In this document: positions 8,940 through 19,079 of the stretch, piece by piece | How the letters are laid out: each line of letters starts with the position of its first letter | Numbering within the stretch: the first letter of the stretch is position 1 | DNA from: Legionella santicrucis | GTDB taxonomy: Bacteria; Pseudomonadota; Gammaproteobacteria; Legionellales; Legionellaceae | Length of the DNA stretch: 64,000 bases | NCBI RefSeq assembly: GCF_001468135.1 | Contig: NZ_LNYU01000091.1 | Coordinates: 105,751 to 169,750, forward strand | Reading direction: 5' to 3' | The notes under the pieces: model-generated | What the model was told of the DNA's origin: nothing | Database searches by the model: none | What the model saw: only the letters and a program-made list of their open reading frames with translations | Made by a program: the position numbers and the translations under genes

Positions 8940-9140
8940 GTGGAAAATAAGACAGCGCGTTTTACCGTACTAATGGATCCGCAAAAAAAACAGGCGTTTG
9001 AAAAGCTATGCGCTTCCCAAGATTTGACTCCATCTCAAGTTGTCAGACAATTAATTCGAGAGTATCTTGAGAAACACGAGGTCCGTTATCTTGAAGAAGG
9101 TACAGACACAGCTCTTAATCCACAAGAAAAAAATGAGTAA
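8940..9140 (+). CDS. Ribbon-helix-helix (CopG-like) DNA-binding protein
   Basis: A 66-residue protein with a ribbon-helix-helix fold: the strand TARFTVLMD, the helix PQKKQAFEKLCASQ, the turn DLTPSQ and the second helix VVRQLIREYLEKH. Such proteins bind DNA as dimers through the paired strands and serve as antitoxins, plasmid regulators or small repressors. No toxin gene follows; the next gene, a SulP transporter, is convergent. It is therefore probably a solitary regulator whose target cannot be read from the sequence. The GTG start is supported by an upstream GAGGG. Confidence 0.75.
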   Translation: MENKTARFTVLMDPQKKQAFEKLCASQDLTPSQVVRQLIREYLEKHEVRYLEEGTDTALNPQEKNE

Positions 9141-9178
9141 ATTATCTTCTTTCCGTAGGCTGATGATCAAAAATTTTC

Positions 9179-10897
9179 TTAATCTGTATTCTGCACATTC
9201 TGAGCAAAGTCGCTTACAGCAATTTTCTGGAAAGATGAAGCTTCACTTAATTCATGAATGCTTTCTTTTAGAAAGGCTAATGCCTCATCAAAAGTGCAAA
9301 AATTATTTTTTTCTCCAATCAAATCGATAAGCCCAGATTTTTGCAATTTTCCCTTAACTCGGTTGTTAGCACCAGACAATATGACGTTGACACCACGCTT
9401 TTGTAAATCTTTAATAACTTCTTCTAAAGTTTGCAGCCCAGTTATATCGATAAAAGGAACCCATTTAAGTCGAATAATAAGATGTTTTGGATCGGTATGT
9501 GTTCCAGCTAAAGCACGTTCGAAATTTTCGACAGCGCCAAAAAAGAAAGGGCCTTCAACAGCAAAAACTAACACCCCATGTGGCAAAGTGATAAACCCTT
9601 TGTGTGCAAACTCCTGTACCAACTCCTGCTCTGTCGCCTGACGAACTTCAACGCTGGTTGCCATTCTTCGAAGAAACTGGAGTGTTGCCAGAATGACACC
9701 AATATTAACTGCGACTACCAGATCAACAAAAACAGTCAGTACAAATGTAATCAACAAAATCACTGCATCTGCCAAAGGAGCCCGATGTAACATTTTAATA
9801 AAATGCTTCGCTTCACTCATATTCCAAGCAACCACAAAAAGTATAGCGGCCAATGTGGCCAATGGAATATGGACCGCCAAAGGAGCCAATATCAATAAAA
9901 TAATGATTAAGGTAATTGAATGCACAATACCCGCAATTGGACTTGTACCACCATTACGAATATTAGTTGCTGTTCGTGCAATTGCACCTGTGGCAGCAAA
10001 TCCCCCAAACAAAGGAGCTACAATGTTGGCCAAGCCTTGACCCACTAGTTCTTGATTGGAGTCATGTCTAGTACCAGCCATGCCATCAGCAACCACAGCA
10101 GATAAAAGCGACTCGATGGCTCCAAGCATAGCAATTGTAAATGCAGGACCAATTAACTCAATGATTTTGTCCCATGTGACGGAAAGAGGTGCAAACCCAG
10201 GTATCCCCTGAGGAATCCCGCCAAAAGCGGTACCAATTGTTTTGATTCCTTTGAATTGAAATATTACTTGAATTAAGGTCGTAACGATCAGTGCCACCAA
10301 AGGCCCAGGAACGCGTTTTAGCATTGGCACTTTTGGACTGTAGACAACTAATATGATTGCAAGAACGGCTAGCAAAGTAGTTGCTAAGTGGAACTGAGGA
10401 AGCACTTGAATTAAATGGATCAATTTAGTATGAAAGTGTTCCCCATTAACAGCAGGTAGCCCAAAAAAATCTTTCCATTGCCCTACCCAGATAATAATGC
10501 CAATCCCTGCAGTAAAACCAACGATTACGGGATCAGGTATAAATTTAATAATAGTTCCCATTTTAGCCAAACCAAGTAATAGCAACATTACCCCTGCCAT
10601 CATACTTGCAATTTGTAAGCCTTCAATGCCGTATTTTGCTGTAATACCAGATAAAATAACGATAAATGCACCCGTTGGTCCTGCAATTTGAAGTCGACTT
10701 CCCCCAAATATCGAAACAAACAATCCAGCCACAATAGCGGTGTAGAGCCCTTGTTCTGGTTTAGCTCCCGATGCAATTGCGAATGCCATAGCAAGCGGTA
10801 AAGCAACAACACCTACAATAACTCCAGCAATAATATTATTGATCCAGTGTTTTGGCTGGAGAAGGCCTGCTTTATTTGCTTCTAGAATCGCTAACAT
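9179..10897 (-). CDS. SulP family anion transporter with STAS domain
   Basis: A 572-residue inner-membrane protein. The N-terminal 400 residues hold the SulP permease core: WINNIIAGVIVGVVALPLAM, then GPTGAFIVIL, VGFTAGIGIIIWVGQ, and ELVGQGLANIVAPLFGG with GAIARTATNIRNGG. The C-terminal STAS domain is at about 440-545 (FEGALAGT-type strand, RLKWVPFIDITGLQTLEEV). SulP proteins carry sulfate, bicarbonate or dicarboxylates; the substrate cannot be decided here. Residue order and length fit full-length bacterial SulP. The upstream sequence carries an 8-bp-arm palindrome over the predicted promoter. Confidence 0.92.
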   Translation of the reverse strand: MLAILEANKAGLLQPKHWINNIIAGVIVGVVALPLAMAFAIASGAKPEQGLYTAIVAGLFVSIFGGSRLQIAGPTGAFIVILSGITAKYGIEGLQIASMMAGVMLLLLGLAKMGTIIKFIPDPVIVGFTAGIGIIIWVGQWKDFFGLPAVNGEHFHTKLIHLIQVLPQFHLATTLLAVLAIILVVYSPKVPMLKRVPGPLVALIVTTLIQVIFQFKGIKTIGTAFGGIPQGIPGFAPLSVTWDKIIELIGPAFTIAMLGAIESLLSAVVADGMAGTRHDSNQELVGQGLANIVAPLFGGFAATGAIARTATNIRNGGTSPIAGIVHSITLIIILLILAPLAVHIPLATLAAILFVVAWNMSEAKHFIKMLHRAPLADAVILLITFVLTVFVDLVVAVNIGVILATLQFLRRMATSVEVRQATEQELVQEFAHKGFITLPHGVLVFAVEGPFFFGAVENFERALAGTHTDPKHLIIRLKWVPFIDITGLQTLEEVIKDLQKRGVNVILSGANNRVKGKLQKSGLIDLIGEKNNFCTFDEALAFLKESIHELSEASSFQKIAVSDFAQNVQNTD

Positions 10898-10920
10898 AGT
10901 GATGTTCTCACGGGTACATA

Positions 10921-10948
10921 TGATAATAGTATTATAATGATATTATCA
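10921..10948 (-). promoter_or_regulatory. Palindrome over the sulP promoter
   Basis: Inverted repeat TGATAATA / TATTATCA with a 12-base spacer, 24 bases upstream of the SulP start codon. Read on the minus strand the spacer contains TATAAT, so a dimeric repressor bound here would cover the -10 element. This is either an operator or simply AT-rich symmetry. Confidence 0.4.
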
Positions 10949-11132
10949 TATCTCAACAACAAGTAAGCTTAGGTCATAACTATAGATACTGGACTTTTTC
11001 CGCCTATTCAGTTTATTACTCATTAATATCACACACATTGAGCCATTTTTATGGATTTGAAATGAAATTTGATAGCCTGAATGCAGAAACCAAATTAGAT
11101 TCCGTTTTGCTGCGCTCAGGCTATATAGAGGC

Positions 11133-14100
11133 CTAACTATAAATGCTTACTAACCGTGCTTGATTCAATTGATCAAAAGCACGTTTTGCTGGTGTAAAGT
11201 TAGGATATTGGGTCACTAAACGTTGTAAAATCATTCGTGATAAAACTTCATCACCTTGATTCCACTCATTAAGCGCTTCTAGGTACATTAAATCAGCTGT
11301 TTGTCCTGCAGCAACTACAGGTGCATTATTCATCAACACAGGCTCAATAAAACTAACTCGTGCTTGAGTTTGTGCTTCTAATCGCTGTAAAACTTGGCGT
11401 GCTTGCAAATTACCATTATCACTTGCTTGCTGCAATAATTCTTTGCCTTTAGAAACTGAGTGCTCGCCTGCAGTACCTTCCAAATAATAAGTGCCTAATT
11501 GGTATTGAGCATAAGCATTTTGACGTAAGGCTAATTTTTGATAAAAGCTTGCTGCCATTTTAGGATTTTTTTCAACACCCAAGCCATAGTGATACATTCT
11601 AGCTAAAGCCAGCATTGCCTTTTCATTACCTTTATCTGCTGATTGCTGGTAATATTTGAGTGCGTCATTAAAATCAAGCTTGGTAATGACACCCGTCTCA
11701 GATAATAATCCCAATTGATAAAGTGCATTAGCATTTCCTAGTTCTGCTGCTTTTTTATACCATGCTAAAGCTTGCTGTGTATCGCGGGCTTGTCCTAATC
11801 CATAAAAATAAATGGTCCCCAATTGATTCATAGCCTCATGAACTCCTTGATTTGCTGCCTCAGCAAAGAAGTCCCTAGCCTTTTGGTAATCCACTGGTAT
11901 GCCTTTTCCATATAAATACATTAAACCCAAATTATATGTTCCTAAAGCATCGCCTTTTTCTGCTGCTTCTTTATATTCTTTCAATGCCTTAGGATAATTA
12001 TCATCAACAGTTTCATGTATAAAACCTAATGCGACTAAAGCTTCGGGCAATGCCGTAGCGGCCTTTTGGTACCACTCTTGTGCCAAATTATAATCGGGAT
12101 CACTATTGATACCCAGTTGATATAATTGAGCTAATAGGTATTGGGCTAGAGGATTTCCTTGTTCTGCTGAAGCAGTATACCACTGTCGGGCTTCAGTCAA
12201 ATCAGGTTCAGAGCCTAAACCCTTCTGCAACATATATGCTAATTTCAATTGGGCATACTGATCTCCTTTTTCAGCAAGACCAGCGTAAATTTGTTTCGCT
12301 TCCTGCATTTTTTGGGGATCAGAATTGTCTATTAAATAATAATCCGCTAAAACAATTCCGGCATGGCTATTTCCTAACTGATAAGCTTGGATCAAATTAG
12401 GTAAAAACTCCACTCCCATCTGTTTTTGCAACACAGCCATATTGAAATCAGCGTAGGAAAATTTATTATTAACTGATTGTTGTAACTGTTCCATTCCTTT
12501 TGCTGTGTCCTGAGCAATGCCTTTGCCTTCTGCTACATAAGTACCCAAAATAAAATCGCTTACGGCATTTTTTCCTGATTGTTGATACCAAGTGATTGCT
12601 TGTCCAGGATCAGCTGCTACCCCTATGCCTCGATCATAAAGTAATCCTAACAAGAGTGCGGCTTCATCATTACCGGTTAAGGCTTGTTCCTTAGCAATCT
12701 GGAAAGCTTGGTCTTGTCTTTGCTTGTCTTCATCCATTGCATTATAAAAAGCAAGTGGTAATAAAGCTTGAGATACTCCGCGATCTGCGGCTCCTTGATA
12801 AAGCTGACGTATCATTGCTATTTTATGCTTTCTGACATTGACACTTAACGCACTATCATTCTGTCGCGCCAAGTTATCTGCTAATTCATATTCCGCAGGA
12901 CCATAATTATTAGCTGCAGCCAGATACAACATAGATGTTGCCTGTTCTTGATTAGGCTGAATATATACCGTTCCATCCTGCCCCGTTACTCCTTGAGTAA
13001 GAATTCTGGCGAGTACATATTGAGACTTTTTATTTCCCTTAAATGCAGCATCCGTTAAATCATTTAAAGCAAGCTGATAATCATTTTTATCCTTAGCATG
13101 TTGCAAATATAACATGCCTAGATTGTACTCGGCGCCTAAATGTTGTTGTTGTGCCGCATTTTGATAAAAAATAATTGCAGAAGCATCACTTTGAGCGACA
13201 CCAATACCGTATTGAAACATTTGCCCTATTTCAAACTGCGATTGAGCATCACCTAATATTGCTCTGGAATATAAATTGCTAAAAATAGACATATAATTCA
13301 GTTGAGCTTGCCAATCATTTGTCCATAAATCCAGGATACTCGCTTGTGAGTTATCATCATAATCGTAATAATTTGCATCAATATAAGGTACAGGTAAATT
13401 TGTTTGGTTAAAAACAGGACTATGTTCCCTTAATGCAGCGGCCAGCTGCTTGTTTAAAGGATAAAAAGGATAAGTCCATTGATTGGATTGGAAATCAGGA
13501 TTTTTACGAAGTAGTACATCATAAAAACTGGTTATAGGAACATCATTGGGCTGAATCAATTCAAATTGGGGTTTAAATACAGATTGACGTATCACATTCT
13601 TCAATTTGGGTGCTTGATTATAAGCAAAATCACCTAAGACAGATGGATTTTGCCAGGCACTGAATATTCCTTGCATTTGAAAATCAGTCTGCTCCAATTT
13701 ATCCGTTACACCATTACTCAACCACAATGCCGCTTGTGCCAAAGCAGCTTCTTGATTTTTTGAGCTTTCATCTTGATTAGCTTGGTCTAACCATTGCTTT
13801 GCTATATTAGAGTCCGTCTCAACACCTATTCCTTTTTGGTACATTTCGGCCAACTCACGTTTACCCTGAGGCAATCCATCTTGAGCCGCTTTTAAAGTCC
13901 ACATAAAAGCAGTTTTAGGATCATAAAGTGGACTTTTGGGTTGTAAATAAATATGAGCCAAATCTAAGTATGCTTGATCATTCTGCTGATTACTTGCTTT
14001 ATTAAACCACTCCAGAGCTTGATCCTTTTGATTATGCTCTAAAGCCAATTCTCCCAAAGCAACCATTGCCGGTGCAAAACCTTGAGATACAGCCCGATTT

Positions 14101-14741
14101 AATAATTCGATCCCTTTATCTTCATCTTTATCAACCAATTTTCCTTCAATATAAAGATTGCCTAACATAGTAAGAGCCTGGGGATTATTATTGGCAACTG
14201 ATTTATTCAACCAAATAAGCCCCAATTTACGATTTGATGAATTTCGGCTATCTATAAAGTTCTTTGCTAAAGTAAATTGTGCAATTGAATTACCATTTTT
14301 TGCTGCATTAATATAATAGCGACTTGCTATATCACTATTTTTTTTGACTCCAATTCCATACATATAAGCCGCTGCGGTAAACATTTGGGCATCTACATCC
14401 CCAACATCTGCTGCTTTTTTAAACCATCCTAGAGCTTGCTCGGGATTTTTTTCATGTAATAAAGAGTATTTGGCCATGAGTAAAATGGCAGGCAAATATC
14501 CTTTTTGCGCCGATTGGGTAAAATAACGTATGGCAAGCTGATTGTTTTTTAGTTGACTATATCCATAAAGGTAAATTCGACCTAAATAATAATCAGCAAC
14601 AGCATTTTTTCCTGATTGACTCATCAAAGGTTCAATCGCTTTATTATAGTTGCCTAATCGATAAGCACTGAAATCATCAGCAAAAGCTTGTTGGCCGGCT
14701 GATGCAACAAACAAACATACCCAAGGTACTAGCGATTTCAT
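11133..14741 (-). CDS. enhC: Enhanced entry protein EnhC, Sel1-repeat periplasmic protein
   Basis: A 1,202-residue exported protein. The signal peptide (MKSLVPWVCLFVASAGQQAFA) is followed by about twenty Sel1-like repeats of about 36 residues (AxxxLGxxYxxGxGVxxDxxxAxxWYxKAA), grouped before and after a non-repeat segment at about 360-480. In L. pneumophila, EnhC promotes host-cell entry and intracellular growth; it binds the lytic transglycosylase Slt in the periplasm and limits release of NOD1-activating muropeptides. The start at 14741 is chosen because AGAGGGAG precedes it. It is the last gene of an enhA-enhB-enhC run, matching the known locus order. Confidence 0.93.
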   Translation of the reverse strand: MKSLVPWVCLFVASAGQQAFADDFSAYRLGNYNKAIEPLMSQSGKNAVADYYLGRIYLYGYSQLKNNQLAIRYFTQSAQKGYLPAILLMAKYSLLHEKNPEQALGWFKKAADVGDVDAQMFTAAAYMYGIGVKKNSDIASRYYINAAKNGNSIAQFTLAKNFIDSRNSSNRKLGLIWLNKSVANNNPQALTMLGNLYIEGKLVDKDEDKGIELLNRAVSQGFAPAMVALGELALEHNQKDQALEWFNKASNQQNDQAYLDLAHIYLQPKSPLYDPKTAFMWTLKAAQDGLPQGKRELAEMYQKGIGVETDSNIAKQWLDQANQDESSKNQEAALAQAALWLSNGVTDKLEQTDFQMQGIFSAWQNPSVLGDFAYNQAPKLKNVIRQSVFKPQFELIQPNDVPITSFYDVLLRKNPDFQSNQWTYPFYPLNKQLAAALREHSPVFNQTNLPVPYIDANYYDYDDNSQASILDLWTNDWQAQLNYMSIFSNLYSRAILGDAQSQFEIGQMFQYGIGVAQSDASAIIFYQNAAQQQHLGAEYNLGMLYLQHAKDKNDYQLALNDLTDAAFKGNKKSQYVLARILTQGVTGQDGTVYIQPNQEQATSMLYLAAANNYGPAEYELADNLARQNDSALSVNVRKHKIAMIRQLYQGAADRGVSQALLPLAFYNAMDEDKQRQDQAFQIAKEQALTGNDEAALLLGLLYDRGIGVAADPGQAITWYQQSGKNAVSDFILGTYVAEGKGIAQDTAKGMEQLQQSVNNKFSYADFNMAVLQKQMGVEFLPNLIQAYQLGNSHAGIVLADYYLIDNSDPQKMQEAKQIYAGLAEKGDQYAQLKLAYMLQKGLGSEPDLTEARQWYTASAEQGNPLAQYLLAQLYQLGINSDPDYNLAQEWYQKAATALPEALVALGFIHETVDDNYPKALKEYKEAAEKGDALGTYNLGLMYLYGKGIPVDYQKARDFFAEAANQGVHEAMNQLGTIYFYGLGQARDTQQALAWYKKAAELGNANALYQLGLLSETGVITKLDFNDALKYYQQSADKGNEKAMLALARMYHYGLGVEKNPKMAASFYQKLALRQNAYAQYQLGTYYLEGTAGEHSVSKGKELLQQASDNGNLQARQVLQRLEAQTQARVSFIEPVLMNNAPVVAAGQTADLMYLEALNEWNQGDEVLSRMILQRLVTQYPNFTPAKRAFDQLNQARLVSIYS

Positions 14742-14797
14742 GAAAATTCTCCCTCTTAACACAGCAATTTAACCTGAATTTTTTTATGATTTCAGAT

Positions 14798-15367
14798 TTA
14801 TACCCCAGGTATTATGCCATAATGCACTACCCCATTAACTGCCTCATTTCGAGTAGCACCATCTACGATCCAATAATTACCTTTATTATTTAAACCAAAT
14901 TTAACATGAACGTACTCACATACTTTAATCGTATCAGCACAATCTAAAATTTTTCCATAGGAAGTTTTACCATCTCCTAAAGTACAAATAAATTTGACTA
15001 AAGGTTCCCCGGTTGCTAAAACTGCCCATTGGTTACCACCAATAGAATGATTCACACGTGTTGAATATTCGCTGTCCTCATCACGCATTTGGTATAAACT
15101 CACGGTTTGCGGCAATTTATTGAAAAAGAAATATAAAGATTGCAAGGCGCCCTCTTTTCCTGGATAAAGGCTCAATATTTTTAAACTTTCCTTATACCCA
15201 ACAGGTCTGCAGCCTATGGGAAATCGAGTTTCCTCTTTTGCCGACTTTGCTTGTGCATCCCCATCTTTGTTTTTTTTAGATTTAGTAGCCGCGTCAAGAT
15301 GAGTAGATAACAGCCCCAAGAAAATAATCAATGAAATTGAAGTGAATCTTTTTATTGTATTCATCAT
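14798..15367 (-). CDS. enhB: Enhanced entry protein EnhB
   Basis: About 189 residues with an N-terminal signal peptide (MNTIKRFTSISLIIFLGLLS) and a basic, low-complexity stretch (TKSKKNKDGDAQAKSAKEE) before a compact domain containing four cysteines. Assignment to EnhB rests mainly on its position between enhA and enhC in the known order. The ATG at 15367 follows GAGTGAG; an upstream GTG at 15376 overlaps the enhA stop as GTGA, so translational coupling is likely. The biochemical role of EnhB is not established. Confidence 0.85.
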   Translation of the reverse strand: MMNTIKRFTSISLIIFLGLLSTHLDAATKSKKNKDGDAQAKSAKEETRFPIGCRPVGYKESLKILSLYPGKEGALQSLYFFFNKLPQTVSLYQMRDEDSEYSTRVNHSIGGNQWAVLATGEPLVKFICTLGDGKTSYGKILDCADTIKVCEYVHVKFGLNNKGNYWIVDGATRNEAVNGVVHYGIIPGV

Positions 15368-15372
15368 TTTTC

Positions 15373-16086
15373 TCACTCACTATCATTTATTGGACGGACA
15401 ATTATTGTTGTACCCATGAAATTATTACGTTCACTGGATAACTCAACAAAATTTTGATTTAACCATTTAGCATCAGCAGTAAACATCCTCACACAACCGT
15501 GGCTTGCTCTGACTCCTGGTATGTCTTCAGAACCATGTAATGCGAAGCCTTTATGAAAGAACATGCAAAAAGGCATCTTGGCTCCACCTTTACCGATTGG
15601 GAACACATCGGATGTACATTTCTCATTTTCTTTACTAAAGACGCGATAAATACCTGTTAAAGTCCGGCAAGAACGATTCGCATCAGGACATCTATCTCTT
15701 CCTGATGAAATAGGTCCCCATTTTACCAAGTTACCTTCAGCATCATAAGCGGCATAAGCTAATTTATCTTGGTCTACAATAATTTGCTTTTGATGCTCAT
15801 CGGGTATCTTAAGCGGGAAAGGAGAAACATCAAAAACAGTGAGATACGCTAAGTTTTTTGGTACCGCAACAATTTTACCAGCCCATAGGGGGTTATAAGT
15901 ACGATTAACCCTTTGTACAATGTCACGCTGGGTAGGATCAGGAAATAAAGTTTCCCAACTTTGTCCTGACTCTATTTTAATACAGTCATATTGAGGATAA
16001 CCACATAATCCTGTGCCATAGAAATTAGCGGCATTTACTACAGCACCCATGAGCATCATTAATGCAATGGAAAGTATTTTATACAT
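15373..16086 (-). CDS. enhA: Enhanced entry protein EnhA, L,D-transpeptidase family
   Basis: A 237-residue exported protein: a signal peptide of about 20 residues, a region resembling a LysM-type peptidoglycan-binding module (SGQSWETLFPDPTQRDIVQR, LWAGKIVAVPKNL), then a YkuD/L,D-transpeptidase domain. The catalytic signature is complete: His184 in FALHGSE and Cys198 in SHGCVRM. Such enzymes cross-link peptidoglycan or attach proteins to it. AGGGGGG lies just before the ATG. It is first of the enhABC group, and together the three proteins point to cell-wall remodelling that affects host entry and immune sensing. The domain is clear; the specific reaction is not shown. Confidence 0.9.
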   Translation of the reverse strand: MYKILSIALMMLMGAVVNAANFYGTGLCGYPQYDCIKIESGQSWETLFPDPTQRDIVQRVNRTYNPLWAGKIVAVPKNLAYLTVFDVSPFPLKIPDEHQKQIIVDQDKLAYAAYDAEGNLVKWGPISSGRDRCPDANRSCRTLTGIYRVFSKENEKCTSDVFPIGKGGAKMPFCMFFHKGFALHGSEDIPGVRASHGCVRMFTADAKWLNQNFVELSSERNNFMGTTIIVRPINDSE

Positions 16087-16157
16087 ATGCCCCCCTCACC
16101 TTACTTTTTATTTTTTATCTGCAAGATCTGTGCTGAAATACAATTTTTTTCTAATTA

Positions 16158-16319
16158 TTATTCGAGCATATCTATCCTAAGTGTAGTACGAATACTAGAA
16201 ATTTTGCTAGGGTTATAAATAATATTCTCATCCTCTATTTCGTTAAGACTGACATTAATAATCACAAATAAATCTTTGTGATTAAATAGTGTGCATGCAA
16301 GATTATTATTCATCTCCAT
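16158..16319 (-). CDS. Doubtful small ORF after uvrC
   Basis: A 53-codon reading from the ATG at 16319 (MEMNNNLACTLFNHKDLF...), five bases before the uvrC stop. It is in the right position for a gene following uvrC, but the ribosome binding site is weak, there are no family features and the composition is AT-rich. It could equally be a chance reading. Confidence 0.25.
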   Translation of the reverse strand: MEMNNNLACTLFNHKDLFVIINVSLNEIEDENIIYNPSKISSIRTTLRIDMLE

Positions 16320-16323
16320 TTTT

Positions 16324-18186
16324 TCATGGCAATGTATTTTCGCCATGAAAAAATAGAAAAATGCGCCTTGCCAAATGCTCATTAATACCCGGTACCTTAG
16401 CAATTTCTTCTAACGGCGCTTTCGCAAGTTCACGAAGCCCTCCAAAACGATGCAATAATGCTTGTCTGCGTTTTCCACCTACTCCTTCTATATCTTCAAG
16501 AATAGAATCCAGCTGTTTTTTTTGTCTTTTCTTGCGATGGGCAGTAATCGCAAAGCGATGTGCTTCATCGCGAATATGTTGTAACAAATGCAATGCCTTA
16601 GAATCATCAGGTAAGCTCAATTCCAGCGCCTCATGCACTAAAATTAACTTTTCCCATCCAGCTTTTCGTGACGGTCCTTTTGCGACGCCCAATAAAATCA
16701 CAGAGGATATATTTAAAGATGAAAGTGCTTTTTGAGCAACAGCAACCTGTCCCTTACCTCCATCAATAATGAGTACATCAGGTAAAGATTGAGTTTCTAC
16801 TAAACGTTTAAAACGACGAGTAATTGCCTGCTCCATAGCAGCATAATCATCACCTGGCGTGATGCCTTCAATATTAAAACGCCTGTATTGATTAGGACAA
16901 GGGCCTTCCTGTTCAAATACGACACAAGATGCCACCGTCGCCTCTCCAAGCGTATGGCTTATATCAAAACATTCCATGCGTTCAATTGGCCTTTTCAGTC
17001 CTAAAAATTGTTCTAACTCTTGAAAACGAGATCTCATGGTAGAATGTTTCGTGACATATTCAGCAACAGAAACACGTAAATTATTCAATGCAAAATCCAT
17101 CCAACGTAATTTAACACCACGAGGATTGACCTGAAGTTTACATAATTTACCACGTTGCTGCGATAATGCTTCTTGAAGTGCTTTTTGATCATCTATAGGG
17201 TGATTCGTAATAATCAGTGCTGGAATTTTCTCCGGGGCATCTAAGTAATAAAAGCCAATAAATGCGCTAAAAATTTGTTGCCATAGAGCTTCCACACTGA
17301 ACTCTTCATCCAATCCTTTTTGTGGCAAAGATGGGAAATAACTATGGCTTGTTAATATTTGCCCCTCTCGAATGGTCACACACTGCACGCAAGCAAAACC
17401 CGGATTTACTTCAATGGCAATGGCATCCGCATCTCCTTGTAATTGTAAAATTCCTTGTTGCTCTTGAACTAATCGTAAGCTTTTAATCTGATCTCGCAAA
17501 AGAGCCGCTTCTTCAAAATTCAACTCGCTGACTGCCTTATCCATTCGTTTTGCTAATTCATCAAGAATTAATTGGCACTTACCTTGTAAAAAACGCATGG
17601 CATCTTGTACTGAGCGTTTATACTCCTCTGGAGAAATGTAATTAACGCAAGGTGCAGTACAGCGCTTAATTTGATACTGCAAACAAGGCCGTGAGCGTGC
17701 ATTAAAATAGCTGTCACGGCAATTACGAATTTTAAATACTTTTTGAATGGTTACTATAGTTTCTTTTACTGCCCCACTACTAGGATAAGGACCGAAGAAA
17801 TCTCCAGAAAGTGGTTTTTTTTTCGAGCGATAACTCTCTATTCGCGGAAATTCAGAATGATTAGAAAGATGGATATAAGGATAAGATTTATCATCACGTA
17901 ATAAAACATTGTATTTGGGTTTTAATGTTTTAATGAGATTGCTTTCTAAAAGCAATGCCTCCGTTTCACTTCGAGTAACTGAAATTTCAATAGAAGCAAT
18001 TTGAGTTACTAAAGAACGTGTTTTAATCCCTGTTTTTTGCTTATTAAAATAGCTCGTAACCCGTTTTTTCAAATTAGCAGCTTTACCCACATAAAGCACA
18101 GTACCCTCTTCATCCAGCATTCGATAGATACCCGGTTCATTAGGAAGCTTAGCGAGGAATAATGCCAATTCTTTAGAAATATTCAT
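16324..18186 (-). CDS. uvrC: UvrABC system protein C (excinuclease)
   Basis: A 620-residue nucleotide excision repair nuclease that makes both incisions around lesions marked by UvrA-UvrB. Domains in order: a GIY-YIG nuclease at the N-terminus ([33 protein letters not shown]), a Cys-rich segment ([20 protein letters not shown]), a UvrB-binding UVR motif ([17 protein letters not shown]), the RNase-H-like endonuclease domain ([31 protein letters not shown]) and a C-terminal helix-hairpin-helix pair ([20 protein letters not shown]). Length is standard. It follows letA on the same strand with about 125 bases between, the same pairing as uvrY-uvrC in E. coli. Confidence 0.98.
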   Translation of the reverse strand: MNISKELALFLAKLPNEPGIYRMLDEEGTVLYVGKAANLKKRVTSYFNKQKTGIKTRSLVTQIASIEISVTRSETEALLLESNLIKTLKPKYNVLLRDDKSYPYIHLSNHSEFPRIESYRSKKKPLSGDFFGPYPSSGAVKETIVTIQKVFKIRNCRDSYFNARSRPCLQYQIKRCTAPCVNYISPEEYKRSVQDAMRFLQGKCQLILDELAKRMDKAVSELNFEEAALLRDQIKSLRLVQEQQGILQLQGDADAIAIEVNPGFACVQCVTIREGQILTSHSYFPSLPQKGLDEEFSVEALWQQIFSAFIGFYYLDAPEKIPALIITNHPIDDQKALQEALSQQRGKLCKLQVNPRGVKLRWMDFALNNLRVSVAEYVTKHSTMRSRFQELEQFLGLKRPIERMECFDISHTLGEATVASCVVFEQEGPCPNQYRRFNIEGITPGDDYAAMEQAITRRFKRLVETQSLPDVLIIDGGKGQVAVAQKALSSLNISSVILLGVAKGPSRKAGWEKLILVHEALELSLPDDSKALHLLQHIRDEAHRFAITAHRKKRQKKQLDSILEDIEGVGGKRRQALLHRFGGLRELAKAPLEEIAKVPGINEHLARRIFLFFHGENTLP

Positions 18187-18311
18187 ATTGATAATAATAG
18201 CAGTATTTTTATGGAGCAGCGGATTATAACTTGGACGACAAAAAGATAATCCACGTTTTTGACATTAAAAATTAGAGAATTAAAGCAATGAATTCTTAAT
18301 GTAGCAATTTT

Positions 18312-18971
18312 CTATTCTTCTGACGTCAAACCAGTAGGATTTTCTATGATTCCATGTTTCAAAGCTAGGTAGGTAAGCTCAACATCATTTTTTATACCTA
18401 ATTTCTCAAACGTACGATAACGATAACCATTAATCGTTTTAGTACTCAAGAAAAGCCTATCGCTGATTTCCTGAACATTCATGCCACTTGTAATCATCAA
18501 CATCACTTGCATTTCTCGTTCAGATAATATATTAAAAGGAGATCCTTGTGCTTCTTCCAAGCTGTTGATTGCCATTTTTTGAGCAATTTCGGCACTAAGA
18601 TATTTTTCTCCTTTAGCTACTTTACGTATCGCAGCAGCCATTTCTTCAGCACCCGATTCTTTAGTGAGATACCCCATAGCCCCTAATTGTAAAACCCGAG
18701 TGGGTAATACATCAGAACACATTGCAGTTACGGCTATGACTTTAATATGTGGATTTGATTTTTTCAGACGGCGCGTTACTTCCCAGCCATCAATTCCAGG
18801 CATTTTCATATCTAAAAGAACTACATCAGGAGAATATTGCTTGACTAATGCTAAAGCTTGCTCACCGCTTTCTGCATCAGCAACAACTTCTACATCTGAC
18901 ATATCTTCGAGTAATCGTCGAATACCCATTCGAACCAATGCATGGTCATCAACAATTAGTACTTTAATCAA
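18312..18971 (-). CDS. letA: Response regulator LetA (GacA/UvrY family)
   Basis: A 219-residue two-component regulator: a receiver domain with the acidic pocket DD (residues 8-9), the phosphoacceptor Asp in VVLLDMKMPG and Lys in YLTKES, then a LuxR-type helix-turn-helix (LSEREMQVMLMITSGMNVQEISDRL, KTINGYRYRTFEKL). In Legionella, LetA with sensor LetS activates the small RNAs RsmY and RsmZ, relieving CsrA repression and switching cells to the transmissive phase. The start codon is TTG, preceded by AGGAG. Identification rests on its close match to GacA/UvrY and its position upstream of uvrC. Confidence 0.93.
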   Translation of the reverse strand: MIKVLIVDDHALVRMGIRRLLEDMSDVEVVADAESGEQALALVKQYSPDVVLLDMKMPGIDGWEVTRRLKKSNPHIKVIAVTAMCSDVLPTRVLQLGAMGYLTKESGAEEMAAAIRKVAKGEKYLSAEIAQKMAINSLEEAQGSPFNILSEREMQVMLMITSGMNVQEISDRLFLSTKTINGYRYRTFEKLGIKNDVELTYLALKHGIIENPTGLTSEE

Positions 18972-19079
18972 ATAATGCTCCTTGACTCGAAACAGCCAAT
19001 GAACAAACTAGGTTGCTCGATGTTAACAACACTGGCTGCGCATTACAATACATACTTCGAGCGATTATACTATGGTACA

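Noticed and set aside
9258-9641. Long plus-strand frames inside the SulP gene (also 9693-10040)
   Set aside because: Antisense shadows of a well-supported membrane transporter; low-complexity content and no start signals.
16180-16215. LetA-type upstream element or Rsm RNA near CTAGAAATTTTGCTAG
   Set aside because: Only a loose likeness to the LetA site, located after uvrC with no GGA-rich small RNA downstream.
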